64,000 bases of DNA from Candolleomyces eurysporus. Its lineage: Eukaryota; Basidiomycota; Agaricomycetes; Agaricales; Psathyrellaceae. How positions within the stretch are numbered: the stretch's first letter is position 1; the number at the start of each line of letters is the position of its first letter. Below the pieces are notes generated by a model. It searched no databases and was not told the DNA's origin. It worked only from the letters and a program-made list of their open reading frames with translations. The translations under genes and the position numbers were made by a program. The stretch covers positions 1 through 64,000 of the forward strand of contig JANBPK010000855.1 in NCBI GenBank assembly GCA_027579435.1. Reading direction: 5' to 3'. This document shows positions 36,016 through 46,651 of the stretch, piece by piece.

Positions 36016-38043
36016 TCAGGCTGGTATCTGGAATGCCTTCGTAATCAACCTTTCAAATGGTGCATTGGCGACTCGTCGCCGTGGCCAAAACACCCCGGGT
36101 GCAATCTTGGTAGCTGATCCCAAACAATGCAAAATGGAACGGCTCCAGATTCTACACACCGGCTTGCAACGATACCAGGGGCACTAAAGACAAAAGATTG
36201 AAGAGATTGAGTTTCGTGATAAGGTTTGGAAACGATTGGTGACTGAACGCACTGAATCGTGAGCATCCTTGAACATCTCCCAGAGGGATTCAGCCTCCTT
36301 ACGTGCAATGGCCAACGATACCCACCAATCAGCGCTAGCTGGTGTAGGAAGGACCTCGGAGTCTGCGCTGCACGCGGGCAGATCTCTTTGCTGTGGAAGG
36401 CTGATCAAGTATTTGAGAAAGTCTTCTGGGTATGAAAACTGGGTATCACAGCCCCCTTCAATATCGTCGTACCAGATCAATATCGTGAAAGACAAACCGA
36501 CTTCGAAGCTAAAGGGAACTCACTTGTACACACCGAAATGAATCTTTCCCAGACAAACGCATAGTCGTTAGTGTCCTCAATATACCATTCCCCACAACGG
36601 CCAGGGTCTTTGAGGAAGTCGAACAGTGATTTGTGGTAAAAGTCATAGTTTGTTGTCGCCTGGTCGCTGGGAGATGGAATCTGAATCAATGAGTGGAGGT
36701 TTCCCAGTAAGTGGTCCGCCTCGTTACTCTCTGGATCCGTTTGCAGAAGCAAATTCGCATTAGAAGCAGTGGATGCCAGAGGTACGTCGCTGAGCCATCG
36801 GATAGCGTGAATCCACCGTACCGAAAGAGGCGGATCCGGACTCGACGCCAGGATGTGCGAGTACAAATCATCGAGTTGTTTGAGTGGGTTTGAGTTCACT
36901 TTCGATCCCATCTTCAAAATAGCGTCTAGCAGGGCCTTTGGAGGCTCTTGGTGACCCGTGTCAAGAAACCGGATGACGGTCGCCGCGTAGATGAACTGAC
37001 CCGACGCGTTCTTCACCAGGGTTTCAAGGCCTCCTGGTGGTGGCCAAGAAGGGGGAAGATTGTATCGACGACGAATTCGGCTGAACCGAGCCTCGAGGAA
37101 GAGGGTGATGTCAGCGTCGGCGTTGTGATCTTCGTGCAGGTCGATTTTCTGGGAGAACAGGGTGGGATTGCTTTGAGGATCAAAGAATTCACGGAACACG
37201 CGTTCTGGACGACTGGCGATGAGGATACGGAAGGGAAAGGATGGGTCCAACGACGCTGTTTGAAGAACCTGAAGGATTTCCAACTGGTCCTCCTCGTTCG
37301 TTCGTGGGGGAGGGGACTTGGCTCTTGATCCATCGGAATATTGTTCAGCCTCGCACTCGTCCAGGCCGTCAATGATGATAACCCCCCGCAAATCAGGCCC
37401 GCCAGGACGATCTGCCATTCGGCGAAGAGGCACCAAAATGAGTGCTTCCATCTGGGTGCGCAGGTTTTTGTCAAAAAACGTCCGAATGTGCCTCGACCGC
37501 CTTGGAGATTTCGTCTCGCAGATCACCATGATATCGCGCTAGTTGGTGTGCAATTGTTGTCACAAGGGCGCCCTTCCGGCGCCGGCCGATGGACGATGAC
37601 CAGGACGCAAAGAAGAACGTGGCGCCCAAAATTCCATCCGCTGCGCACCGTTCGGCCAACGATCCCATGACGGCCGTCTTCCCAGAGCCTGCAGGCCCGG
37701 TCATCCACTTAATTTTCTTTGGGTCCTCCAATGCTCCGTCGCCATCGACAATCCAGTCGTACAAGTCGTCTTGAACGGCGACTCGCGTCTCTGGATGGCA
37801 TTTCGGGGCATCGCAACGCTCGGCAGAATCGTGGATAGCGCCTGCCGCGATGCGGCCCTCGAGCTCTGCGCGTAGTGAAAGAAAGAGTGAGCCAACCCCC
37901 CCGATAGCTAAGTGACGAACAAACACTGACTCTCCAATGGACCCACGCCCGCAAGCCCGGGTGACGAGANTTTTTGTGACGAAGTTGATCGTTTCCGCCT
38001 GGACGCCCTGAGAATGACTGAAGAATTCGACAGTGTTAGCCAT
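36016..38043 (-). CDS. NACHT STAND ATPase, array member 7 (two homopolymer frame breaks)
   Basis: Exons are 38043-37931, 37865-36524, 36455-36253 and 36183-36016. Exon 1 is of the second type (MANTVEFFSHSQGVQAETIN) and contains an N at 37970 that is absent from the near-identical gene at 46652-48683; without it the exon is 112 b with the usual phase. Exon 2 has Walker A GPAGSGKT (Ser variant shared with two close paralogues). A T run on the coding strand near 37476 is one base longer than in paralogues and shifts the frame between HSDVF and DKNLRTQMEAL. Walker B is IIIDGLDECEAEQY. Exon 3 has SADWWVSLAIA; exon 4 CPWYRCKPVCRIWSRSILH. Corrected length is 607 residues. Confidence 0.75.
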
Positions 38044-38146
38044 GGTGAAGGAAGAGAGGAGACGGTTGGTGGCCCTTCCCACCCACGGCAACGCAAACAG
38101 TATCACGCCTCATGTTGGCACGTAATCTGTTTGTGAACTATTTGTC

Positions 38147-38161
38147 GAGCGTCTAACGCTC
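38147..38161. promoter_or_regulatory. Conserved upstream palindromic element (gene 36016-38043)
   Basis: GAGCGT-cta-ACGCTC is a perfect 6-base inverted repeat with a 3-base spacer, followed by atctgacag, about 105 bases upstream of the ATG at 38043. It is the cleanest form of the motif in the window. Confidence 0.55.
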
Positions 38162-38580
38162 ATCTGACAGCTGAATCAACCTGNTTTTTTTTAGAGACCG
38201 AGCCACCCTTGTTACGGCGTTGAGATACATCTCTTTCCCCCAAACTTTGTTTTCACTCGTACAACTGCATGATAGTTGGTTGACTAATCTATTTGCAAAA
38301 GGAAAAGGGGGGCAGGGAGCTATGGAGGATCTACAGCTCGAGCTGTAGGGACTGTCTTCGATCGGAAGAGATCCAACAATAAAATATATCATTTAGCTCG
38401 TATCTACGTATCTTGATTCGTAGTGGAGTTAGGCTTGCCCTTGATTGCCTGGCTCAGAGATCCGGATTTCTAGTCTGCGTCTAAAGCTTCATATATACGG
38501 ACAATGTCCATACCGACTGTAGTTAACAACCCAGACAAAATGAATGAAAATTGAAAATTGATCGTTATGTACCACACTGA

Positions 38581-38773
38581 GTCACGGAGTTACTCTCCAG
38601 CGTACTTAATTACACTCCTAATCAACCGTTTAAATGACGCATTATCCTTTGACCAGAGACCCCGACGTAATGGCCACAGCACGCCAGGTGCGATCCTGGC
38701 AGCTGATCCCAACAGCGCAGAGTGGAATGGCTCCAGACGCTACACAATGGCTTGCAACGATACCAAAGGCACT
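38581..38773 (-). pseudogene. Orphan last exon of a NACHT gene
   Basis: The minus strand reads from a CTTTAG acceptor into CLWYRCKPLCSVWSHSTL-like sequence and ends at GAG TAA, matching exon 4 of gene 49261-51289. Exons 1-3 are missing: upstream of about 38830 the text becomes a type Y spacer. The flanking 38044-38580 also matches 48684-49260, so this is what remains after a deletion inside a duplicated block. Confidence 0.75.
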
Positions 38774-38839
38774 AAAGATGATAGACAACAGAAGATTGAG
38801 TTCCGGTCTAAGATTTGGAAACGATTGGGTAATGTACAA

Positions 38840-39604
38840 GTCTCCAGCATATCTCATTTCTGACGAGGCCAGAAGGAGAAGCAGGAGACAACTGAATGAA
38901 ATTTGTAACAAGCGTTGAAGTCTTTCGCTCGTGGCTCCGTGATGGGAGAATTTCTCGACGAGCTCATCCAATTTGGAATGTTAGTTTCCAGTAATAGAGG
39001 CTGCGCAGATGGAAGAAATATGGAAATGCTCAGTTTATATGGCCATACACCGTGATGCTGCGTACCAGAAGCCCACATATTACCCATGGAAATGATAGCT
39101 CAGACTCGTGCGCTATCGTTTTCGACGTCTCGGGAAACGAAATGAGAACAAAGGACCACCTCTTCCCTATCCTTTTCCCTAACCCTTTCGCTGGAGACTG
39201 TGAGCAGGTATCGAGACTGTCTGGAAGGATTGTGAAGGTACCTCAATGCTGTTCATCAACCTCATAAATTCGCGCACCTTTCGCAGGCTATGAAGCCCTC
39301 CTCCCGCACGCAACTCTTTCTATGACTTCGTTTCCTGTCGTGGAATTGCATGATAGCAGTGGTGGGTACCAGGCCCCAACTTCACGGCATGAACTGGGAT
39401 CAAATTTACTGTCTGCTATTTCTCCTGTATATGTTTATCTCGACTCGTGGCATATAGTTCGCTTCTTGCCCTCAATCATGCAATTGAAATGCTGTCGACC
39501 TCCATATTTCTACACGGTGCCATATACAGACGAACTCCCTACCGACTGTAATTATCGCTATGGACGATCCTGGCCCCTGGAGTCCCTCTCCCTCAGGCTG
39601 GGGT
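38840..39604. repeat. Spacer repeat type Y, copy 2
   Basis: Begins abruptly next to the orphan exon and matches 35.25-35.96 and 45.95-46.64 kb. It has no intact gene. Confidence 0.5.
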
Positions 39605-41622
39605 TCAAAATGCCTTCATAATCAGCCGTCTAAATGGTGCATTGGCCTTGCCAGAGCGATCCTGTCGCAGTGGCCAAAGCACCCCAGGCGCAATCTTGGT
39701 AGCTGAGCCCAAATGATGCAAAATGGAACAGCTCCAGATTCTACACACCGGCTTGCAACGATACCAGGAGCACTAAAGACAAAAGATTGAAGAGATTGAG
39801 TTTCGTGATAAAGGTTTGGAAACGATTGGGGACTGAACGCACTGAACTGTGAGCATCCTTGAACATCTCCCAGAGGAATTTAGCCTCCTTGCGTGCAATG
39901 GCCAACGATACCCACCAATCAGCGCTAGCTGGTGTAGGAAGGACCTTGGAGCGTGCGCTGCACGCGGGCAGATTTCTATACTGTGGAAGGCTGATCAAGT
40001 ATTTGAGAAAGCCTTCTGGGTATGAAAACTGGGTATCACAGCCTCCTTCAATATCATCGAACCGGATCAATATCGTGAAAGAGAAACCGACTCCAAAGCT
40101 AAAAAGAACTCACTTGTACACACTAGAACGAATCTTTCCCAGACAAACACATAGTCGTTAGTGTCGTCAAGATACCATTCCCCGCAACGGCCAGGGTCTT
40201 CGAGGAAGTCGAACAGTGTTTTGTGGTAAAAGTCATAATTTGTTGTCGCCTGGTCGCTGGGAGATGGAATCTGAATCAACGAGTGGAGGTTTCCCAGTAA
40301 GTGGTCCGCCTCGTTACTCTCTGGATCAGTTTGCAGAAGCAAATTCACATTAGAAGCAGTGGATGCCATATCGCCGATGCGGAGCCATCGGATAGCGTGA
40401 ATCCACCGTACCGAAAGAGGCGGATCCGGACTCGACGCCAGGATGTGCGAGTACAAATCATCGAGTTGTTTGAGTGGGTTTGAAGTCACTTTCGATCCCA
40501 TCTCCAAAATAGCGTCTAGCAAGGCCTTTGGAGGCTCTTGGTGACCCGTGTCAAGAAACCGGATGACGGTCGCCGCGTAGATGAACTGACCCGACGCGTT
40601 CTTCACCAAGGTTTCAACGGCTCCTGGTGGTGGCCAAGAAGGGGGAAGATTGTATCGACGACGAATTCGGCTGAACTGAGCCTCGAGGAACAGGGTGATG
40701 TCAGTGTCGGCGTTGTGATCTTCGTGCAGGTCGATTTTCTGGGAGAACAGGGTGGGATTGCTTTGAGGATCAAAGAATTCGCGGAACACGCGTTCTGGAC
40801 GACTGGCGACGAGGATACGGAAGGGAAAGAATGGGTCCAACGACGCTGTTTGAAGAACCTGAAGGATTTCCAACTGGTCCTGGTCATTCGTTCGTAGGGG
40901 AGGGGACTTGGCCCTTGATCCATCGGAATATTGTTCAGCCTCGCACTCGTCCAGGCCGTCAATGATAATAACTCCCCGCAAATCAGGCCCGCCAGGACGA
41001 TCTGCCACTCGGCGGAGAGGTACCAAAACCAGTGCTTCCATTTGGGCGTGCAAGTTTTTGTCGAAAATATCTGAATTTGTCTCGACCGCCTTGGAGATTT
41101 CGTTTCGCAAATCACCATGATATCGCGCTAGTTGGTGTGCAATTGTCGTCACAAGGGCGCCCTTCCGGCGCCGGCCGATGGACGATGACCAGGACGCAAA
41201 GAAGAACGTGGCGCCCAAAATTCCATCCGCTGCGCACCGTTCGGCCAACGATCCCATGACGGCCGTCTTCCCAGAGCCTGCGGGCCCGGTCACCCATTTG
41301 ATCTTCCTTGGGTACTCCAATGCTCCGTCGCCATCGATGATCCAGCCGTATAAGTCGTCTTGAACTGCGACTCGCGTCTCTGGATGACATTTCGGGGCAT
41401 CGCAACGCTCGGCAGAATCGTGGATAGCGCCTGCTGCGATGCGGCCTTCGAGTTCTGCGTGTAGTGAGAGAGTGAGCCAACTGTCAATGGTCAATCGATG
41501 AATAAACACTGACTCTCCAATGGGCCCACGCCCGTAGGTGACGAGATATTTGTTATGTTGAATTTGATTGTTTCTGCCTGGACGCCCTGAGAATTACTGA
41601 AAATTTCGACAGTGTTGGCCAT
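39605..41622 (-). CDS. NACHT STAND ATPase, array member 8 (intact, joined upstream to a truncated copy)
   Basis: Exons are 41622-41514, 41454-40114, 40045-39843 and 39772-39605 (1821 b, 606 residues, no defects). Exon 1 is of the second type (MANTVEIFSNSQGVQAETIK). Approximate residue positions: conserved CDAPKCHPETRV 54-65, Walker A GPAGSGKT 93-100, Walker B IIIDGLDEC 199-207. Exon 3 contains SADWWVSLAIA and exon 4 CSWYRCKPVCRIWSCSIL. The palindromic upstream element is cut at 41728, because coding sequence of another NACHT copy has been fused to the promoter; that frame reads through this gene's ATG (see 41735-43006). This gene may therefore be expressed as part of a longer protein or from a truncated promoter. 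Confidence 0.9.
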
Positions 41623-41734
41623 GGTGGAGGAACAGAGGAGACTACTGGTGGCCGTTCCCACATCAACGCAAACACTAGCATCATGCCTCATGTTTGCACG
41701 TAATCTGTTTGTGAAGTGTTTGTCGAGCAACGTC

Positions 41735-43006
41735 ACATTGAAAGCGGAGGCTTCGGGCTGATCACCGATCCAGCGAACGGCGCGAATCCACTGGACTGAA
41801 AAAAACGGATCTGGACTCGACTCCAGGATGTTCGAGTACAAAATATCGAGTTGCTTGAGCGGGTTTGAATTTGAATTCGGTTTCGATCCCATCTTCAAAA
41901 TAGTCTCTAGCACGGCCTTCGGGGATTCTCGATGTCCCGCGTCAGGAAACCGAATGACCGTTGCGGCGTAGATGAACTGACCCGACGCATTCTCAACCAA
42001 GGTCTGAATCGTTTTCGGCGGTGGCCATGAGGGAGGAAGGTTGTATCGACGACGGAGTAAATTGAACTGGGCTTCTAAGAAGAGAGCAATGTCGGGGTTG
42101 GCGTTGTAGTCTTCATTCAAATCCACTTTCTGAGCGAACAGTGTGGGATTTCTTTCTGGGTCGAAGAATTCACGGAAAACACGTTCTGGACGACTGGCAA
42201 TGAGAATGCGAAAGGGAAAGGAGGGATCTGACGACGCTGCTTGGAGGGCCTGAAGTATCTCCAGCTGGTCTTGCGCGTTCGTGCGTGCGGGCCTGCCGTG
42301 TGGGCTGGTGTTTGCGATACCGTGGTATTGCCCAGCCTCGCATTCATCCAGGCCGTCGATGATGATGGCACCCTGCAGCCTTGGCCCATGGGATTGACAG
42401 ACGACCTCCCGGAGGGGGGACAGCACGAGGATCTCCATCTGTACGTGTAGATTCTTCTCAAAAACGCCCGGGCTCTTCTCAATAGCAGTGGAGATGGCGG
42501 TCCGCAAACTGTCTCGGTGCTGCGCCAGCTGGTGAGCGATGGTTGTAATGAAGGCAGTCTTCCGACGCCTGCCAATGGATGCTGACCAGGATGCAAAGAA
42601 GAATGTTGCACCTAAAAGGCCGTTCGCTGCGCACCGATCTGCCAGCGATCCCATGACGGCCGTCTTCCCGGTCCCTGCAGGTCCCGTCACCCATTTCACA
42701 TTCCTTGGGTGCTCATATTCTCCGTCTCCGTCCACAATCCAGCCGTACAAGTCGTCCTGGACAGCGACCCGAGTCTCGGGATGGCATTTCGGAGCATCGC
42801 AGCGCTCCCTGGAGTCGTGGATGGCGCCTGCTGCGATTTGAGCCTAAAGCTCTGTATATCGCGGCGGTAAGGATCAATCAAGATGCTCAGCTACAGCACT
42901 ATGAGCCAGACTCACTGCTCAGTGAATCTGCTGAGGGGTTTATAATATTCACAGATTGATAGTTGCCGATCTGGAATTGATGCGCATTGTTGAAGTTGCT
43001 GGCCAT
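41735..43006 (-). pseudogene. NACHT copy truncated and fused in frame to the next gene
   Basis: Exon 1 (43006-42916) encodes MASNFNNAHQFQIGNYQS. Exon 2 starts at 42851 and has Walker A GPAGTGKT, Walker B IIIDGLDECEAGQYHG and ASRPERVFREFFD. A TAG at 42844-42846 replaces the CAG found in sister copies. At about 41730-41735, within ASAFNVTLL, similarity to exon 2 stops and the promoter of gene 39605-41622 begins. The frame stays open across that promoter (DKHFTNRLRANMRHD...) into MANTVEIFSNSQG, exon 1 of that gene, in the correct phase. If transcribed through, exon 2 of this copy plus the whole next gene would form one tandem-NACHT protein. The early TAG means translation would start after the P-loop unless that stop is an error. 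Confidence 0.8.
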
Positions 43007-43269
43007 GGGGCGGTTGAAGTGAGGGGAGAAACAAGGCTGAATTGCCCCGTCCCCGCCACGGCCTGATTATTCAATAGCACCCCGCCTTGTGTTTGTGAAG
43101 TGTTTGTCAAGCGTCTATGTTCCGCTCATCTGACAGATGAGATTCATGAGGTATTCCCCAATCGTTCATGAGGCAGTGCACTCACCTCATTAGCGCTGTC
43201 TGCTCAAGCACCTAGACGCAGGGTCATTCTATGTCTTGTCAATGGTGTAAGGACGATTCCTCTGTCGAA

Positions 43270-45260
43270 TCCAAATGATGCGACAATTGCTACAATTGAC
43301 AGGGTTTTCATAGACGGAAGAAACGTCNAAAAAACTTCACATCCTCCTCTGCTTCCTCCACCCTCGTTTCTCCGTTCGATTCCCGGCGAGCATTCTCGAG
43401 CACCAAAGGAACCACCCATCTGGGCATCGCTCCTTTCTCATCCCCAGTGACCCTTCCTTGCTCACTTTCCATCCCACAGTCACGAACCTGCTCGACCCGC
43501 AATGCATCAATGAGCCAAAGCTTCGCCGATGGTGCGCATTCCAGAGAACGATGTCCTCAGCCAACAGTTTCCACGCCGTCGACATAATTCCTTTATGCGT
43601 TAAAAAGACAAATCATGGATCGCCGCTTCACTCGGGAACGCAACGAACGGGTCCGCTAGAATTCTTGGCACCATTGTCGACATTCCAGGTAGTAGTAAGT
43701 CGCACGTCGTCATAACGAGGAGATGGGAGGAGGACGGCGAGGATATCTAGGAGTCTTGGTGGTGGAGCTGGTGGAGACGACGACCATACTAGGGAAGTGA
43801 AGTCAACGGAAAGAAGGGCCACAGGTCAAAGTCATCAACTGACCTCGTCCACATGCAATTCCTTCTGCGTAAGGGTCTCGAGCAATCCGTCGAGGCTTAG
43901 ACCCCTTGTTGTGTGCCAAACTTGGGAGAAGAAGGGAATTTATCCAGTTCTTGTCGGTGGGAGGGTGTCGAGAGCTTGAGGTATGAGCCTTTGGTCAACG
44001 GTCAAGGATGACGTCGAATTTTGGTGAGATATTTATCTTCTTGATCAATCTCATTCAGCAGTACAGTAAATATTTGACCCGGGAGGGGTGACAGTAGGGA
44101 TGCCACACGATCAACACTCCAGGCCTGACATGCAGGACCTTTCTGCCTGCGAGGCTCCTTAGCCCTTCCCTAGCAACCCATCGAGCACGGGACCGCTGCC
44201 TCACGTCCATGGCAGTTCCATCGTCTGCACCCACCTTGCTCCAAGCACGCTTATCCACGGGAGTTAGAGACGACCAAGAGGGACATATATTCACCGCAGA
44301 CTAAGCTCCTTTGAAGGACATGGCACCGGTGGCATTTGATTGCCAACTCCGCTTTTCGACTGAAGTTTAGAATCTCCTGCCAAGGAAACAAGCCAATGGC
44401 ACAACCACGGTTCGTCAGCCCTAGAGGCAGCTTCGAGGTAGCGTTGAACGCAGGAGCTAGGATGCTCAATGAGATGCAGGATGCGGCAAAAGCAAGTAGG
44501 TTGACGCGCCGATGGGCTATCGTCTCACATTTGCTCGCTGCTCCACATTGCCAACCTTCGACTTCTGCTACAAAACGGTCGGAGTATGTAGCCGAAGGAC
44601 TTGATGACTCGGGCGATGGAGACACGGTAAGGCAGAGAGGAAGTCAGGTGGAAGAAAGATAGACCAACAACGATGGCGTTGGAAGACAAAGAGCGTACCG
44701 GTACCGGCGACTGCTGCCGAAGCTGGAGTGGGTGAGAAATTCTATCTCGAAAAGGGTCGTGCGTACAAATTACGTTATTTGCTTTTCCTGCCTGCGCTCC
44801 GCTCCTCCGATCTCTTCTCCACGATTTCTTTCCGACCATGGCTTTCCGATTGTATCTACCTCTCCACTGCGTATCACGCTTTTCTACAGATCCCAGCTCT
44901 ATACCTGAAACGAGCTACTTCCCGACCGCTAACGCCATCTCCTTGCAAGTGTTGCGCAGTCTGTAGTGCGACTCGGTTCAGACGGATGTCCGACGGCAGT
45001 CCGGTCGAAAGGGTCGCATTGCCTGCCCTTTTACATAAAGTGCTTCGCTTCCTCTGGGTTCTGTAGCCGTGAACCTCCGTACCTCTCCTCCTGGCGTCCG
45101 GGGCGTTTCATAATGTTTTTTCAATCAAAACTCAAATTGAAGGCAGCCGCCTGGCTCCTGCGAGAAGTATGGAGGAACTGACGATGGTCGCGTCGTTTGC
45201 TCAGTAACATGGTAAGCTCGCTTGCTCTATGAGCTCGGATCGAGAGCCGTTTATGACTCA
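43270..45260. repeat. Spacer repeat type X, copy 4 (decayed coding-like sequence)
   Basis: Parallels copies at 1.0, 27.1 and 32.1 kb. The minus strand around 44290-44600 reads FVAEVEGWQCGAASKCE ... ELAIKCHRCHVLQRSLVCGE, the same Cys/His patch as in the other copies. An N sits at 43328. No intact reading frame. Confidence 0.55.
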
Positions 45261-45699
45261 GTCAACAAGCTAGTTCATCCGCAGCATATACCCACATCTC
45301 TTCGAACGCGTTGGCAGATCTCCAACATCATCATGACCTGACGGCATTCGTTCTCTCGCATCCCTCTACACATCCTGACAATCCCAAATCATCCCCGCGA
45401 AACTCCATAATTGCTGAGCTATGAGCTGGTTATTCTCTCCGATTCCGGCAACATATACAATGTTCTCTGAATGGCTGCCCGTGCCGCACCATAGGATAAC
45501 AAGATTCCCAAGGGTCGCTTTCTAGAATGCAAAGCGAAGAAGGCAGGTCGGCCAGTTGAAGCTAGGATGGATAAATGTAGATGGAACGGCAGCCAGTGGT
45601 TTGACACGAGACAATTGAAAAACACGATGGACTTCGAGTGGCTTGACTACTGGGATAAAGGAGGCCTCCTTGATGGTAAGGAGTCTTGGCCTATCTGAA

Positions 45700-46640
45700 T
45701 AATCCTTGATCCGGTCAGTGTTATACGTTCTGCTTCCAATTTCTTATACTGATGTATTTTATCAGCTTCCCCCTGCTGCTCATTTATTCGCTGCGACGCA
45801 AATGGAGGAAGCTTCAGCTCCCTTCAAATCCTCATGATTTTTACATTTCCTTCAGTACGGAACTCTCGGTTTGTCCGTGCGTGATCGCTCCGAGCCAAGG
45901 TAGATCATCCAAAATGCGACTCTACCTGAAACCATTTTTCAAGACTTCCCTCCAGTCTAGAAGTCTTTAGCGTATATAATTTCTGATGAGACAAGAAGGA
46001 GAAGTAAGAGATTTAAACTCAATGAAATTTGTAGCAAACGGCGAAGTCTTTCGCTCGTGGCTCCGTGACGGGAGAATTTTCGACGAGCTTATCCGACTTG
46101 GAATATCATTTCCCAGCAGCAGAGGCAGCCTGGATGGAAGAAATATGTAAATGCTCAGTCTATATGGCCATATCTGCAATTTATGCAGAGCTCACCGTGT
46201 TTCTGCGGACCAGAAATGCACATGTTACCCATGGAAATGATAGCTCAGACTCGTGGGCCATCGTTTCCACGTCCCGGGAAACAAAATGAGGTGAACAAAG
46301 GGCCACCTCTTCCCTCTCCTGTTCCCTAACTCTTGTGCTGGATATTATGGGCAAATATCGAGGCTGTCTGGAAGGATTGTGAAGGTATTTCAACGCTGTT
46401 CCCCATGCAACTCTTTCGTTTTCAGACGTGCGATCGCATGAAAGCAGTAGTGGGTACCAAGCTCGGCTGCACAACGCTATGGTATGAATCAGGTTTACTG
46501 CATGCCACCTTTCTTGTATCTGCGTATCTCGAGTTGTAACATATATAGTTTGCTTCTTGGCCTCGATCACGCAGCTTTCCAAATGCTTTCAACCTCCAGA
46601 TTTCTACACGGGGCTGCATGTATATACAGACGAACTCTCT
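45700..46640. repeat. Spacer repeat type Y, copy 3
   Basis: Closest to the copy at 34.68-35.96 kb. The plus strand near 46030-46140 can be read VANGEVFRSWLRDGRIFDEL, but stops and frame changes in the other copies prevent a firm gene call. Confidence 0.5.
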
Positions 46641-46651
46641 ACCGACTTTAA

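Noticed and set aside
40538..40897. Open frames of about 120 codons on the plus strand opposite NACHT exon 2, alike in several copies (36948, 40538, 47591)
   Set aside because: They are antisense shadows of the conserved ATPase exon; their similarity follows from the NACHT paralogy.
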